Source: Candidatus Peribacteria bacterium (GTDB taxonomy: Bacteria > Patescibacteriota > Gracilibacteria > BD1-5 > UBA6164). From it: 64,000 nucleotides of DNA. The notes under the pieces were generated by a model that saw only the letters and a list, made by a program, of their open reading frames with translations, did no database searches and was not told the DNA's origin. The stretch lies in contig CP060226.1 of assembly GCA_023898505.1 (NCBI GenBank), forward strand, positions 310,001 to 374,000. Reading direction: 5' to 3'. Of this stretch, positions 8,941 to 18,036 are shown piece by piece. Numbering within the stretch: the first letter of the stretch is position 1; every line of letters begins with the position of its first letter. The position numbers and the translations under genes were made by a program.

Positions 8941-9897
8941 TTATTTTTTATTTTGAGGCTGATTAACTAAAATTTGTTGAATTTGTTTACCCCAAGAAAC
9001 TCCATTTGTTGTTTCAAAAAGCTTCACAAAAGGTGAAATATTAAAAAATCCATTTAGTAAAATATATGCTTCCCATAGCAATTCTTGTAGATTATCATCT
9101 GCTAATTCAATATTAAGACCAAATTTTTGTAATTTTTTTAATGAAAGAGGTCTTGAATGAAGTAAATGCTTATCATAATCAGAAAAATAATCTACAGCTT
9201 TTTTAATTTTAGAAGTTGTACCTTTTTTATTTTCAAACATATATTCTTTTATCCAATCATAAACCAATTCTTTTGATAATTTTTCTGAATCTTCACATAA
9301 CTCCAATAATTCAATAGTATATTTTTCAATAAGTGGTATATATGCAGGCAAAGATTCTGGACCGTCTTTTGTTATCCTTTCTTTGATTTTTTCAAAACCT
9401 CTTTTTATAGATCTTGCAGGAATACCATTTATTTGTGGATCAATTGGACCTAAAATTGCACTTGGGTGCAGAATAATAGAATTTCCAGAAAGTGCTAACA
9501 TTGTAGCAGCTGAATATGCCGAATGAGGCACAAGAAAATTAACTTTTTTAAATCTATTTCTAAGAATTGTAACAATTCTTTCTGTTGCATCAGGTTTTCC
9601 ACCTGGACTATGAATCAATACATCAATTTCATCAATTTCTTTTGCTACAGAATTAACCATATCAGTAAAACCGTCTACATCTTCCAAATCAATAAAATTA
9701 GGAACACCAGGAGGTAGTTGTCCTAAAAAATTTGTAGCATAAACCAATAGAGGTCTCCCTCTATATTGTTCAATGTCTTTATAACAAGACTTTCTTAAAT
9801 CTAAAGGATTTATTTCCTTTTTTGTTTGTTGTATTTCTAAAAGAAAGTCATGCCAATCTTGTATTGTTTTAAATTTTTTGCGTTGAGGAGATGCCAT
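8941..9897 (-). CDS. ClpP-fold serine protease, SDH_sah family
   Basis: A 318-residue protein of the serine dehydrogenase proteinase (SDH_sah) family, which has the ClpP/SppA crotonase fold. Visible: LLVYATNFLGQLPPG, the oxyanion segment IDVLIHSPGGKPDATERI, and the nucleophile region LVPHSAYSAATMLALSG with the catalytic Ser, followed by HPSAILGPIDPQI. No membrane helix or signal. It is the last gene of a four-gene defence-like cassette. No TGA codons; stop TAA. Whether it is an effector of the adjacent nuclease/methylase pair is inference. Confidence 0.85.
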   Translation of the reverse strand: MASPQRKKFKTIQDWHDFLLEIQQTKKEINPLDLRKSCYKDIEQYRGRPLLVYATNFLGQLPPGVPNFIDLEDVDGFTDMVNSVAKEIDEIDVLIHSPGGKPDATERIVTILRNRFKKVNFLVPHSAYSAATMLALSGNSIILHPSAILGPIDPQINGIPARSIKRGFEKIKERITKDGPESLPAYIPLIEKYTIELLELCEDSEKLSKELVYDWIKEYMFENKKGTTSKIKKAVDYFSDYDKHLLHSRPLSLKKLQKFGLNIELADDNLQELLWEAYILLNGFFNISPFVKLFETTNGVSWGKQIQQILVNQPQNKK

Positions 9898-10084
9898 AAA
9901 TATTAGTTTTATAATTTAAAGTTGAGCTTTGAACAGATGAGTAACTTGTTTTTCTACCCATTGCAATATTTGCTCTATCCATTATCTCTATAGTTTTTTT
10001 ATAAAAATCAAAAGATTCAAATGCTTTTTTATTAGCCTCCTTTTGTTGTTGCGAAAAAAATTGTTTTGAAGTTGTAGGTTTCAT
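9869..10084 (-). CDS. Small hypothetical protein (71 aa)
   Basis: A 71-residue Gln/Ser/Lys-rich protein directly upstream of the SDH_sah protease, overlapping its start by 29 bp. The overlap suggests translational coupling. No domain recognised; the sequence is polar and partly helical (FFSQQQKEANKKAFESFDFY). It could be a partner or adaptor of the protease. Ends TAA. Confidence 0.55.
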   Translation of the reverse strand: MKPTTSKQFFSQQQKEANKKAFESFDFYKKTIEIMDRANIAMGRKTSYSSVQSSTLNYKTNIYGISSTQKI

Positions 10085-10160
10085 AGTTTTTTTTTAGTAA
10101 ATTTATAAAAATTATTTGTATGTTTATTATACGAAAATATTACAAAAAATCAAAGTTAAA

Positions 10161-11246
10161 TTACTTTCCACTTTTCGTTCTATTACACATTTTACATAAT
10201 ATCTGACAATTTTCTTCGTTCGTTTTTCCTCCCTCGTGCCAAGGTGTAATATGATCTGCTTCCATTTCTTCTAATTCAAAATGCTTTTTGCAATGTACAC
10301 AAATACCTTTTTGTTTTTCATAAACTTTTTGCTTTATTGCTGGTGTAAAAGCACGGATTGAAAGATATTTTTCATCACGAGTTAATATGTAAGGATAAAT
10401 TCCACTTTTTTTACTAACATCATCATCAAGTATTAATTGCTCAATCTCTTTCTCAATTTTCTCTGTATTAAATTGCTCATCTTTATATTGATTATAAAGA
10501 GTCCCCCAATCAACACCTCTCATAAACTTTGCTCTTTTTTTCACAAAAGTAGTTTCTACCCAAGTGATGACATCTTGAAAATATCTCCACAAAGGTGCTG
10601 CGTTTTGATCGTGTTGATGATCTGACATGTATTGTTTAATTTCATCATTAGAAATCCATTTAATAACTGTTTCCAAATAATCTTGACGAATTGGCGAGCC
10701 ATTTAAATAATCGCTGCCTATCTGGTAAGCAACACAACCAGTTTTGCTAAAATATTTTTTTGCATCAGTAACCCATGATCCAGAATAAACTGCATTACGC
10801 AATTCTTGATTGGTAAGTTTTTCACCTGCAATATTGATAGTTTCAAACCACTCTAATTTTTCGCTGTCTGTTCCAGAACAAAAATATACTGTTAGTCCAT
10901 AATTTAAGATTTGTTCTTGTTTGTCTTTAGTTAAATTGTGAAAAGCGATACCATTCACAGAAAAATCGCCATTGACATATTGGCAAACTGATATTGTACG
11001 TTGTTGTCCGTCAATTATTTCAAAATTTCCATCTTCACGAACAGCCCAATACATCACATTTAAGGGAAAATCCCTCGTAACTGTATGGATTACCGCATCT
11101 CTTTGTTTGTCGTTATAGATAAACTCTCTTTGATATGGTGGACGAATATCAAGTTTTCCGCCATAACCAACAATGCCTGCTTCGGCGTTGTCTTCAAAGC
11201 CGTTTGTTAAATCACGAATTGTAATTTCTTTAAGTTCAATTTTCAT
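10161..11246 (-). CDS. DUF262 (GmrSD-like) nuclease with C-terminal HNH domain
   Basis: A 361-residue protein. Residues 1-110 are the DUF262/ParB-like domain with the hallmark IIDGQQRTISVCQY, as in the GmrS half of type IV restriction enzymes. The last 70 residues are an HNH endonuclease: CVHCKKHFELEEMEADHITPW, then GGKTNEENCQILCKMCNRTKSG, with a CxxC...CxxC zinc frame. The gene lies 17 bp downstream of an EcoRI-type adenine methylase in the same cassette, so the pair likely forms a restriction-modification or modification-dependent defence module. No TGA; stop TAA. Confidence 0.87.
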   Translation of the reverse strand: MKIELKEITIRDLTNGFEDNAEAGIVGYGGKLDIRPPYQREFIYNDKQRDAVIHTVTRDFPLNVMYWAVREDGNFEIIDGQQRTISVCQYVNGDFSVNGIAFHNLTKDKQEQILNYGLTVYFCSGTDSEKLEWFETINIAGEKLTNQELRNAVYSGSWVTDAKKYFSKTGCVAYQIGSDYLNGSPIRQDYLETVIKWISNDEIKQYMSDHQHDQNAAPLWRYFQDVITWVETTFVKKRAKFMRGVDWGTLYNQYKDEQFNTEKIEKEIEQLILDDDVSKKSGIYPYILTRDEKYLSIRAFTPAIKQKVYEKQKGICVHCKKHFELEEMEADHITPWHEGGKTNEENCQILCKMCNRTKSGK

Positions 11247-11263
11247 AATAAATTTGTTAAAAG

Positions 11264-12313
11264 CTAAAGTTTTTTATGTTTAATCAAAATTCTAAAGTAT
11301 GGATATTTTTGTTCTCCATTTATTGTATAAACTAAATCCTTTTCGTCATCTCCTTTACGAAATTTTACAATTTCAAATTGGTTAGGATTATATTTATCAA
11401 CAAATGTAATTGGAACCCCCATTGCCTTTTTATAATCAATAGGAATCTCTGCAACTTTGGATACTTCTATTCCGTCATAATTATCATATTTCGGATATTC
11501 TCCTTCATTTCCTTTGTACTTCTTAAAAAAAATAATATCCTCTTTGTGTTTTTTTACTTCAAGATTTGTAAACCAGCAAGAAGTAGAAACACGAGCAATT
11601 TTATTTCCTTCCTCATCAATATGATGAAATTTTTCCCAGTCATCAGGAACAACAAAAAACATTCCGACATTGAAGTTAGTATATCCAGTCCTTAGTCTAT
11701 CTTCTTTGATCAATTTAAAAATTTCTTTGTAAGTTATTGCGTTTGTATTTCCAATTATTAAAAATTTCTTATCGTATTCCTCTAACTGACCGACAAATTC
11801 ACGAAACAAAGAAAAAGGAGGGTTAGTAACAACAATATCAGCTTCTTTTAAAATTTTTATTGACTCATTGCTTCTAAAATCTCCATTTTCTTTTAGCGGC
11901 GTAGCGATATTTTTATCATTTTTCAAAAGCCATTCTACATCTGATAAATCAATAGCACCGTCTTTGTTATTATCTTTCACTTCGTTAATTTCAATTTTCA
12001 TTGGCTCTTTTTTGTTAGCCGTTTTTAATCCTTCTATGTCAAATAAAGAAATTTGCCCACCAACAAAAGGAGAGCCAGCATAGCTTGTTGCAATAAGTTT
12101 TTTAAGTCCAAGTGCATTAAAATTAGAAGCAAAATATTTAAAAAAACTACTTTCAAAGGGATCATCAGCATTGAGATAAACAATTTTATCTTTAAATTGA
12201 TTTTTATAATGCTTTAATTCTTTTTCAATATCAGAAAGCTGAGTATAAAACTCATCTTTTTTGGCTCTACTTGCCTCATGCAATGTTGAGTTGCTTGGTT
12301 CTTTTGTTGCCAT
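11264..12313 (-). CDS. Adenine-specific DNA methyltransferase, EcoRI-methylase type
   Basis: A 349-residue protein resembling M.EcoRI: KKDEFYTQLSDIEKEL near the N-terminus, KDKIVYLNADDPFESSFFKYF, and the catalytic motif IV DIVVTNPPFSLFREFV, followed by LIIGNTNAITYKEIF and VSTSCWFTNLE. It methylates adenine N6 with SAM. The first gene of its cassette, next to the DUF262-HNH nuclease that it presumably protects against. Stop is TAG; no TGA codons. Confidence 0.88.
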   Translation of the reverse strand: MATKEPSNSTLHEASRAKKDEFYTQLSDIEKELKHYKNQFKDKIVYLNADDPFESSFFKYFASNFNALGLKKLIATSYAGSPFVGGQISLFDIEGLKTANKKEPMKIEINEVKDNNKDGAIDLSDVEWLLKNDKNIATPLKENGDFRSNESIKILKEADIVVTNPPFSLFREFVGQLEEYDKKFLIIGNTNAITYKEIFKLIKEDRLRTGYTNFNVGMFFVVPDDWEKFHHIDEEGNKIARVSTSCWFTNLEVKKHKEDIIFFKKYKGNEGEYPKYDNYDGIEVSKVAEIPIDYKKAMGVPITFVDKYNPNQFEIVKFRKGDDEKDLVYTINGEQKYPYFRILIKHKKL

Positions 12314-12528
12314 ATTTTGCCTTATTTGAAGTAAAACTGTTTGTAACTATACTATACTAATTCCCCTTAAATTTTCCACTTTTAAATCTTACAATTCATT
12401 TTTTGCGGAAGTATGGAGCAAAAAATATCCGCTTATCCCCCTCATTAAAATAAAAAATAAAAATTCCATTCCTTTTTAAATTCTTCAACAAAATTCCTTA
12501 TTAGAGAAAAAATATTGAAAAATATGTC
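12314..12528 (-). repeat. 5' region and end arm of cassette 8669-12534
   Basis: No ORF. Contains a short GCGGAAGTATGGAGC motif, CCCCCTCATTAAAAT and the arm 12425-12528, which is the inverted complement of the 3' arm of this cassette. Almost the same arm occurs at 33490-33608. Confidence 0.65.
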
Positions 12529-12618
12529 GCACAACGTTTCAGTATATCTGATGTTGCGATAGCAATTTGGGAGAGCATTTTTCGGAGAAAAGTGCGAACC
12601 AGATATGCCGTGTTATGT
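12529..12618 (-). repeat. attC site of cassette 12535-13280
   Basis: R' GCACAAC at 12529, R'' GTTATGT at 12612. Outer stem CAGTATATCTG pairs with CAGATATGCCG (one G-T-type mismatch). Shorter than its relatives because the inner spacer is reduced. Confidence 0.88.
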
Positions 12619-12669
12619 GATGTATTGAAAAGCATTTTGCGGAGGTACGGAGCAAAATAATTCGCCATT

Positions 12670-13200
12670 TTATTTTTGGTTGGGATAAATTCTATACTCC
12701 AATAAATGTTGGTTTCTTCCGCTCATGTTTTCTTCATCGTACTCCCTGAAAATTTTTCCTCCTAAAAACTCCGGAATTCTTTTACTTGCATAATTTACAT
12801 CAACGACAGGATAAAGAATATATTTATAATCTAGATTTTTATCAGCCCATTCTTTGAAAGCAATCATTGCTTCTTTTCCATAAGCATTCCCATGAGCAGA
12901 TTTCTTTATCCAAATTCCTAATTCCGGAGTTTTGGTGTTGATATTATGAATACCAGCATTTCCCAAATATTCTTTTGTTGCTTTATTCAGAACGACTACT
13001 TGAAAATTACTACCTTCCTCATTTTCTTTCATCGCTGTTTCAATGAACTCAATAGTTTCCTCAATTTTATCGGGAGATTTTGGAAACATATAGGTAGTAA
13101 TTTCTGGAGTAAATTCTTTAAAAATCTCTTCTTTGTAGTCTAATGTTATTGGTTGCAACAAAAGATTTTTGGTTTCGATTATTATATTTGTTGTTTTCAT
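12670..13200 (-). CDS. GNAT-family N-acetyltransferase (RimJ/RimL type)
   Basis: A 176-residue acetyltransferase. The N-terminal strand pattern TKNLLLQPITLDYKEEIFKEF and the acetyl-CoA region YLGNAGIHNINTKTPELGIWI, then AHGNAYGKEAMIAFKEWAD, match the RimJ/RimL branch. The substrate cannot be told; relatives act on ribosomal proteins, amino acids or antibiotics. Single gene of a 746-bp cassette, whose ends are complementary (ATATTGAAAAGC and ATTCGCCATTTTATTTTT on both sides). No TGA; stop TAA. Confidence 0.88.
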   Translation of the reverse strand: MKTTNIIIETKNLLLQPITLDYKEEIFKEFTPEITTYMFPKSPDKIEETIEFIETAMKENEEGSNFQVVVLNKATKEYLGNAGIHNINTKTPELGIWIKKSAHGNAYGKEAMIAFKEWADKNLDYKYILYPVVDVNYASKRIPEFLGGKIFREYDEENMSGRNQHLLEYRIYPNQK

Positions 13201-13274
13201 AATTTTGGCACTTACGGAAAAAATAAAATGGCGAATTTAAAATTTTTGTAAAAAATTTTGCTTTTCAATATTTC

Positions 13275-13431
13275 ACATAATGCCCGCGGATATGCGAAGT
13301 ATTTTACAAAAAACGCTTGCGAATGCAAAGCGTTTTTGAAGGGGAATATTTTGTATATCCGCTGTTGTCTGATGTACACGAAGCGATAGCGAAGTGATAC
13401 AAAGACAACGAGGGCACCGCGGGCATTGTCT
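13275..13431 (-). repeat. attC site of the ORF-less cassette, with AAT/ATT cores
   Basis: A long divergent attC: R' ACATAAT at 13275 and R'' ATTGTCT at 13425. Outer stem TGCCCGCGG/CCGCGGGCA. The invariant AAC/GTT triplets are replaced by AAT/ATT, a compensated change that keeps pairing. Its six R'' bases still match the cassette end AGACAA at 13519. Confidence 0.7.
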
Positions 13432-13518
13432 AAAATCCGATGGGGTTGAAAGTTTTGTGAAGTGTAACGAAACAAAACTAAAGCTCCGGAGGAACGGAGC
13501 GATAGCGAAGTGTATTTT
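13432..13518. other. Body of a cassette without a gene
   Basis: Only 87 bp separate the attC from the next junction, with no ORF or start codon worth noting. It holds the short inverted repeat AGCTCCG/CGGAGC and terminal TCTAAAAT/ATTTTAGA. A nearly identical copy lies at the distal array end (6381-6476). It might carry a promoter or small RNA, or nothing. Confidence 0.6.
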
Positions 13519-13631
13519 AGACAACGTTTCAGTATATCTGATGTTTGCATTTTATCCGCTTTAAAATTTAATTCAAAATGCAAATATGGGTCGAGCGAGG
13601 GCACGAGCGAGCCAGATATACTGTGTTGTCG
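13519..13631 (-). repeat. attC site of SDR cassette, copy 1
   Basis: R' AGACAAC at 13519, R'' GTTGTCG at 13625. Outer stem CAGTATATCTG/CAGATATACTG; inner stem TTTGCATTTT/AAAATGCAAA. Identical to 19231-19343 apart from the R' bases contributed by the neighbour. Confidence 0.9.
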
Positions 13632-13707
13632 GACCCGAATGTAGCGTAGCGGAATGAGAGCGCAGCGTGGGCGAAACGAAGTGGAGCAGTTTGAGTTTGA
13701 ATTTTGG

Positions 13708-14433
13708 CTAGAACGGCATAACCGTTAAATCTTGAATATCGCAATGTTTAGACTGATTACAAATTAAGCTAATAATCCTATTTATGTCTTTCACATCTAG
13801 CATTTGAGGTATTTTGCCATGCCAAACTTTTTTCCTCCTCTCAAGCTCTTCTTCATCAAAAAAATCAGTTTTAATCATTCCAGGGCATAGTGTAGCAACT
13901 TTTATTCCAAAATCTTTAAGTTCACTTCTGATTCCTTGAGAATATCCCATGACTCCAAATTTTGTAGCACTATAAAATTCACCATTAGCAAAAGCAATTT
14001 TTCCTGAAATAGAGGCAAGGTTAATTATCAAACCTTCTTTCTGTTGCTTCATTTGCGGAACCACCAATTTAGTCAATAATGCAAGCCCCACAATATTTGT
14101 TTGCAACATCTGTTGAAATCTACTCATATCTACATCATCACAATCTGCAAAATATCCAATTCCAGCATTGTTGATGAGAATATCTACAGCACCAAACGTT
14201 TCTATAGTTTTTTTAACTGCAACAGAAAGTTCTTTTTCATTATTTACATCAGCTTGTAAAACCAAAAATTGCTTTTGCGAATATTGTTCACCTAATTCTT
14301 TTTGCAAGGAATCTATCTTATCCTTGTTTCTTGAAAAAGTTGCTACATTGAAACCATCTTCAAGTAATTGTAAAACTGCACCTTTTCCGATGCCGTTAGT
14401 TCCACCGCTGATTAAAACTGATTTTTTATCCAT
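13708..14433 (-). CDS. Short-chain dehydrogenase/reductase, copy 1
   Basis: A 241-residue classical SDR: NAD(P)-binding SGGTNGIGKGAVLQL, the NNAGIGY motif, catalytic Ser in LASISGKI and YxxxK as YSATKFG, with LCPGMIKTDF after it. Substrate unknown. Single gene of a 968-bp cassette (13525-14492), repeated without visible change at 19237-20204. No TGA-coded glycine among more than 15 glycines; stop TAG. Confidence 0.93.
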   Translation of the reverse strand: MDKKSVLISGGTNGIGKGAVLQLLEDGFNVATFSRNKDKIDSLQKELGEQYSQKQFLVLQADVNNEKELSVAVKKTIETFGAVDILINNAGIGYFADCDDVDMSRFQQMLQTNIVGLALLTKLVVPQMKQQKEGLIINLASISGKIAFANGEFYSATKFGVMGYSQGIRSELKDFGIKVATLCPGMIKTDFFDEEELERRKKVWHGKIPQMLDVKDINRIISLICNQSKHCDIQDLTVMPF

Positions 14434-14486
14434 AGTTTATTAGCTTAATTTATAAAACTTATGCGAAAAATTCAAACTCAAATTTC

Positions 14487-14580
14487 CGACAACGTTTGCT
14501 TCTATGAGATGTTTTGCGAAGTATGAGCAAAATATGGGAGAGCGAAGTGCAACGAGCGAACCTCATAGAAGCTGTTAGGC
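14487..14580 (-). repeat. attC site of the DarTG cassette
   Basis: R' CGACAAC at 14487, R'' GTTAGGC at 14574. Outer stem GCTTCTATGAG/CTCATAGAAGC. R'' complements GCCTAAC at the far end of the cassette (17842). Confidence 0.9.
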
Positions 14581-14759
14581 GAGGGTGATTTTTCTGTAAT
14601 GCAATGGAAGAAAAATTAAGTGCAACAACCCTTTACGTCTACTTTTTGTTTTGATGACTTTTCAGTATTATAGATGATTTTCGGAATAAACCAAAAACTT
14701 TTTTGCGAGTGATAATGAGCTTTTGGGGGGAGAAAAAATCCGACGATAGTCGGAAAGAC
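14581..14759 (-). repeat. 3' end arm of the DarTG cassette
   Basis: No ORF. Inverted partner of 17720-17841: shared CTACTTTTTGTTTT, CAGTATT, CCAAAAACTTTTTT and TTGGGGGGAGAAAAAA. It also contains a small side hairpin (TTTTTCT...AGAAAAA at about 14588-14618). Confidence 0.75.
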
Positions 14760-15227
14760 TTACTTTGTAAATTTAAGTAAAAGTATTTGTGTTATCATAG
14801 TTCAAATAATTCATAAAATAATTCAAAATAAAGTATAAAATAATTTTGAAATATTAGGATATTTTCATAAATATGTATCAAGTTTTTTAGATTTAGAATT
14901 ATCATAATCTTCTAAAAAAAGTTTTCATTTGCTTGTTATTATAGGGAAATAATCTTTAGTATTAAAACTAGATTTATAACTTTGTAGGCATTTTCATCAC
15001 TCCCAGTTACAAAAAATAGTTATATATAAATCTTTTTCTAATAATTCTATCTTTTCATAATTTTTTGATAAAAAATCTTCAAATTTTTCATAGCATTTTT
15101 TAGATAAATTTAAATTAAATTCATCTACATTTATTCCTTCAGCTTTTTTCTTATCATTATAATATTTTATAATATTTAACTCATTAATTTTTGATAAAAT
15201 ATCAAATTTTTGCTTATCTGTTAACAT
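14760..15227 (-). CDS. Hypothetical protein with C-terminal membrane helix, in DarTG cassette
   Basis: A 155-residue protein once eight TGA codons are read as Gly; the standard code would stop after 76 residues. The N-terminal two thirds are soluble and Lys/Asn-rich (LTDKQKFDILSKINELNIIKYY), and the C-terminus is a hydrophobic helix (LFYTLFGIILGIIGTMITQ). It lies 37 bp beyond the DarG-like gene in the same cassette. Family and role unknown; a membrane-tethered accessory of the system is possible. Stop TAA. Confidence 0.65.
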
Positions 15228-15264
15228 AGTTATTATTAATTTGTAAATTAAACTTTAAATTTAT

Positions 15265-15957
15265 TTAAAATAATTGTAATTCTTTTATACTTCATATTTT
15301 TAATATTTCATTATATGTTTTTTCTCAAACTCATTTTATATTTAATAAATCTCTAAGTCTTTTTATTTTATAAAAATTATCTTTTATATTATTTAAAGTC
15401 TTATTTCATATTTTATTTCAATTATAATCTTTTAATTTATTTAATATTGTTTTTTCTATATCTCATGCTTTAAAATCTTCACAAATAATGAATTTAACTT
15501 TATAATTTTTAATATTCAGTAACTTATCTTTTATTAATAAATATACTTCTTCCCATTTTAATCATCATTGTGAACTTCAAAGCTTAGGTATATAAATTAT
15601 TTCATTGTCAAATAATCAATCTTCAATTTTTTTAATTAAATCGTTTAATCCATCTTCTATCCATGCTAATTTTGATTCTAATTTATATAAATTTTTTGTT
15701 GGGAAATTTATAATTTTTAAATTATTTTTGTTATAATAATCTACATTTCAAACTTTAATTTTATTATTAGAACACTTATTTTCATAATCTAAAAAATAAT
15801 CAACTCAAAATCTTATTTTGAATTCTAAAGCTAATCATTTACCCATAAATCACTCACAATTTACAGTGTTAATTAATATTCAACTTCAATTTCTTTTTAA
15901 ATATTCTTCAAATATTGAAAATTCTGAAATTAATATATTATCATTTATAATCTTCAT
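15265..15957 (-). CDS. darG: DarG-like macrodomain antitoxin with C-terminal helix-hairpin-helix
   Basis: A 230-residue protein. Residues about 20-150 are a DarG-type macrodomain, which removes ADP-ribose from DNA thymidine: ILINTVNCEGFMGKGLALEF (the catalytic Lys is in GKG, whose last Gly is TGA), INFPTKNLYKLESKLAWIED and YIPKLGSSQGGLKWEEV. The last 50 residues carry a helix-hairpin-helix (LRDLLNIKGVGEKTYNEIL) instead of the longer DarT-inhibiting domain known elsewhere. The start ATG at 15957 overlaps the toxin end by 20 bp. Many glycines are TGA, so this cassette is native to a code-25 lineage. Confidence 0.87.
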
Positions 15958-16798
15958 AATTGTTATATGTAATTGGAATATTATATCATTTTTCTTTTAA
16001 TATATTTTCAATAATTTCTTTTTTACTTTTATCAAAATATAAAATTTCTCTAGCATATTTAAAATCAATTCTTTTCTTTACTAAAACTTCAGCTCATTTT
16101 TTTCTTCTTATAGTTATATTATTTTCCCATCACTTATTTTCAAATAAAGAAAAATCTAGATTTTTTAAAAAATCTAAATCGTCAAATAAATTATCTTCTG
16201 TTATATCCGAATAAGCTAATGATACATCTGAAAAAGCTATTCCATCATTAGTAATTAGATTTCAATCAAATACAATAATAATTTGATTATTAATATTTTC
16301 TCTAATCTTAGTAGAATATAGCATTGCTGAATATTTTGAAAAAAATAATGGTACATAATCATGTAAATTATATTTTCAAAATTGTGATCTTCTATCCTGT
16401 ATATGCTCATAAGAATTATTCTCAAAATTTAAATATTTTTTTGATAAATTCCTTGATAAAATTCATAAATCAATAATCGAAGTTAAATTTTCTAATCTTG
16501 ATATTCTATATAAATTTGTTGGTATACTATAAGTAGAATTCTTTGAAGGATAAAATCAATCAATTTTTTCATTTCTATCTTTCCATTCAGCAACTAAAAT
16601 TCAATCTTTATTTAAAAAGTTATATTTTCAATTTAATATAACTTTTCATAATCAAACTTTTTCATTGAAATTATAAACATAATCAAACCAAAAACTTGAT
16701 ATTATAAATCAATCATCTCTTATATAACTAAATTTTCAATTCCTTTCTATTTTTTTAATTTTCCTATCTTTTTTATTACATTTTGTATAATCAAACAT
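15938..16798 (-). CDS. darT: DarT-like DNA ADP-ribosyltransferase toxin with N-terminal WG-type extension
   Basis: A 286-residue protein. Residues about 95-260 match DarT, which ADP-ribosylates thymidine in single-stranded DNA: PTNLYRISRLENLTSIIDLG, HDYVPLFFSKYSAMLY, and the catalytic Glu in GAEVLVKKRIDF, then EILYFDKS. Residues 1-90 form an extension with WG-repeat-like strands (VGLGKVILNGKYNFLNKDG). More than ten TGA codons encode glycine; the standard code leaves no ORF here. Gene order TPR-darT-darG, with a 2-bp gap and a 20-bp overlap, indicates one operon. Confidence 0.87.
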
Positions 16799-16800
16799 AT

Positions 16801-17649
16801 TTAAAAAGTATTATATAGTTTTAATAAATCATCTCATCATTGAGTTGTATTTTTTGATAATTCTATAAAAGATAAATCATCTCATCATATTTCAAAATAT
16901 TTTTTTAACAAAGAAATAGCTTCAGCTTTCTTTCATATATATGCATATAAAAAAGCTGGTCTTAAATATCTAATTGGATTATAAGAATCAAGATTTAATG
17001 ATTTATTATAATATAAAATAGAATTTTCATAATCTTCTAATCTTTTATATGCAGTTGCTAAATTATTATAAACTGTTGGATCTTTCTCATTATATTTTAT
17101 AGATTCTTTATATAATTTTATTGCTAATTCATTATCATTATAATATTGTCATACTTGATTGGCAATATTATATAAACCTGATGCAACTTCTTGAGAACTT
17201 CCCATTAATGTACCATTTTTACAATAATTAACTATTCAAGAAAAATCTCTATCTGAAATTAATTCTTCTATACTTTTTTTATGTCAAAAACTTCAATTTT
17301 CTATAATATTTTTCCATATTGGAAAAATAAAATTTAATATTTTTTTAAATTTATTATGATCAGCAAATTCATTAATTATGTCTTCTATTTGTTTAATATA
17401 ATAAAGTGCATCTAATTTTAATTCATTATCATTAGATTCCATATAAGATAATATACTTTCTATTGTTAAATCAATTCATTCTACTAAGTTTAATTCAATA
17501 GGAAAAGATTTATTATAAGAACTATAAATTTCATATAAGTTTTTATAACATAAATGGGCAATCTCATCTGAAATGATTCATTTATAATAACTATTTAATT
17601 TATCTAAATATGACATATGCTTATCAGAAACATAAGGATCATTATACAT
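16801..17649 (-). CDS. TPR-repeat protein upstream of darT
   Basis: A 282-residue protein under code 25, first gene of the DarTG cassette and 2 bp from darT. The C-terminal half has tetratricopeptide repeats (YNNLATAYKRLEDYENSILYYNKSLNLD and the segment before it), preceded by a helical N-terminal domain. TPRs usually mediate protein binding. An upstream TPR gene is not part of the standard two-gene DarTG locus, so this may be a third component. Start chosen at the ATG at 17649; upstream codons run into TAA. Confidence 0.7.
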
Positions 17650-17719
17650 ATTTCTGTAATTAAAAAATAAAATTATTGACTTTAATACTATTTTTTAAAA
17701 TTCAACTTTTTTCTAAAAA

Positions 17720-17841
17720 TCCTTTTTCCTTATTCCTTTTTTCTCCCCCCAAAATTGCCCGACTAGGGCAAAAAAAAGTTTTTGGTTTCGTTGATTTTCA
17801 GTATTCAAGATGATATTCTATTAAAACAAAAAGTAGATGTC
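17720..17841 (-). repeat. 5' end arm of the DarTG cassette
   Basis: No gene. Complements 14581-14745. It contains TTTTTTCTCCCCCCAAAA and a local GCCCGACTAGGGC hairpin. The promoter of the TPR-darTG operon probably lies between here and 17649, but none stands out. Confidence 0.7.
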
Positions 17842-17969
17842 GCCTAACGTTTCGGTATATGGGAAGTTTGCCAAAAATCCGCTGAAAATCATCAATTCAT
17901 TTTGGCAAATTTGGGAGAGGGCTTATGGAGTTTACGAAAGAAGCCCGAACCCCATATGCCGTGTTGTAC
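17842..17969 (-). repeat. attC site of cassette 17848-19236
   Basis: R' GCCTAAC at 17842, R'' GTTGTAC at 17963. Outer stem CGGTATATGGG/CCCCATATGCCG, the only member of this stem family here; inner stem TTTGCCAAAA/TTTTGGCAAA. Confidence 0.9.
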
Positions 17970-18036
17970 GATGTAATGAAAAGTTTTTATTTTGCGATAG
18001 CAAAATCATTTGGGGGGCTATTTTATTTTTTTATCC

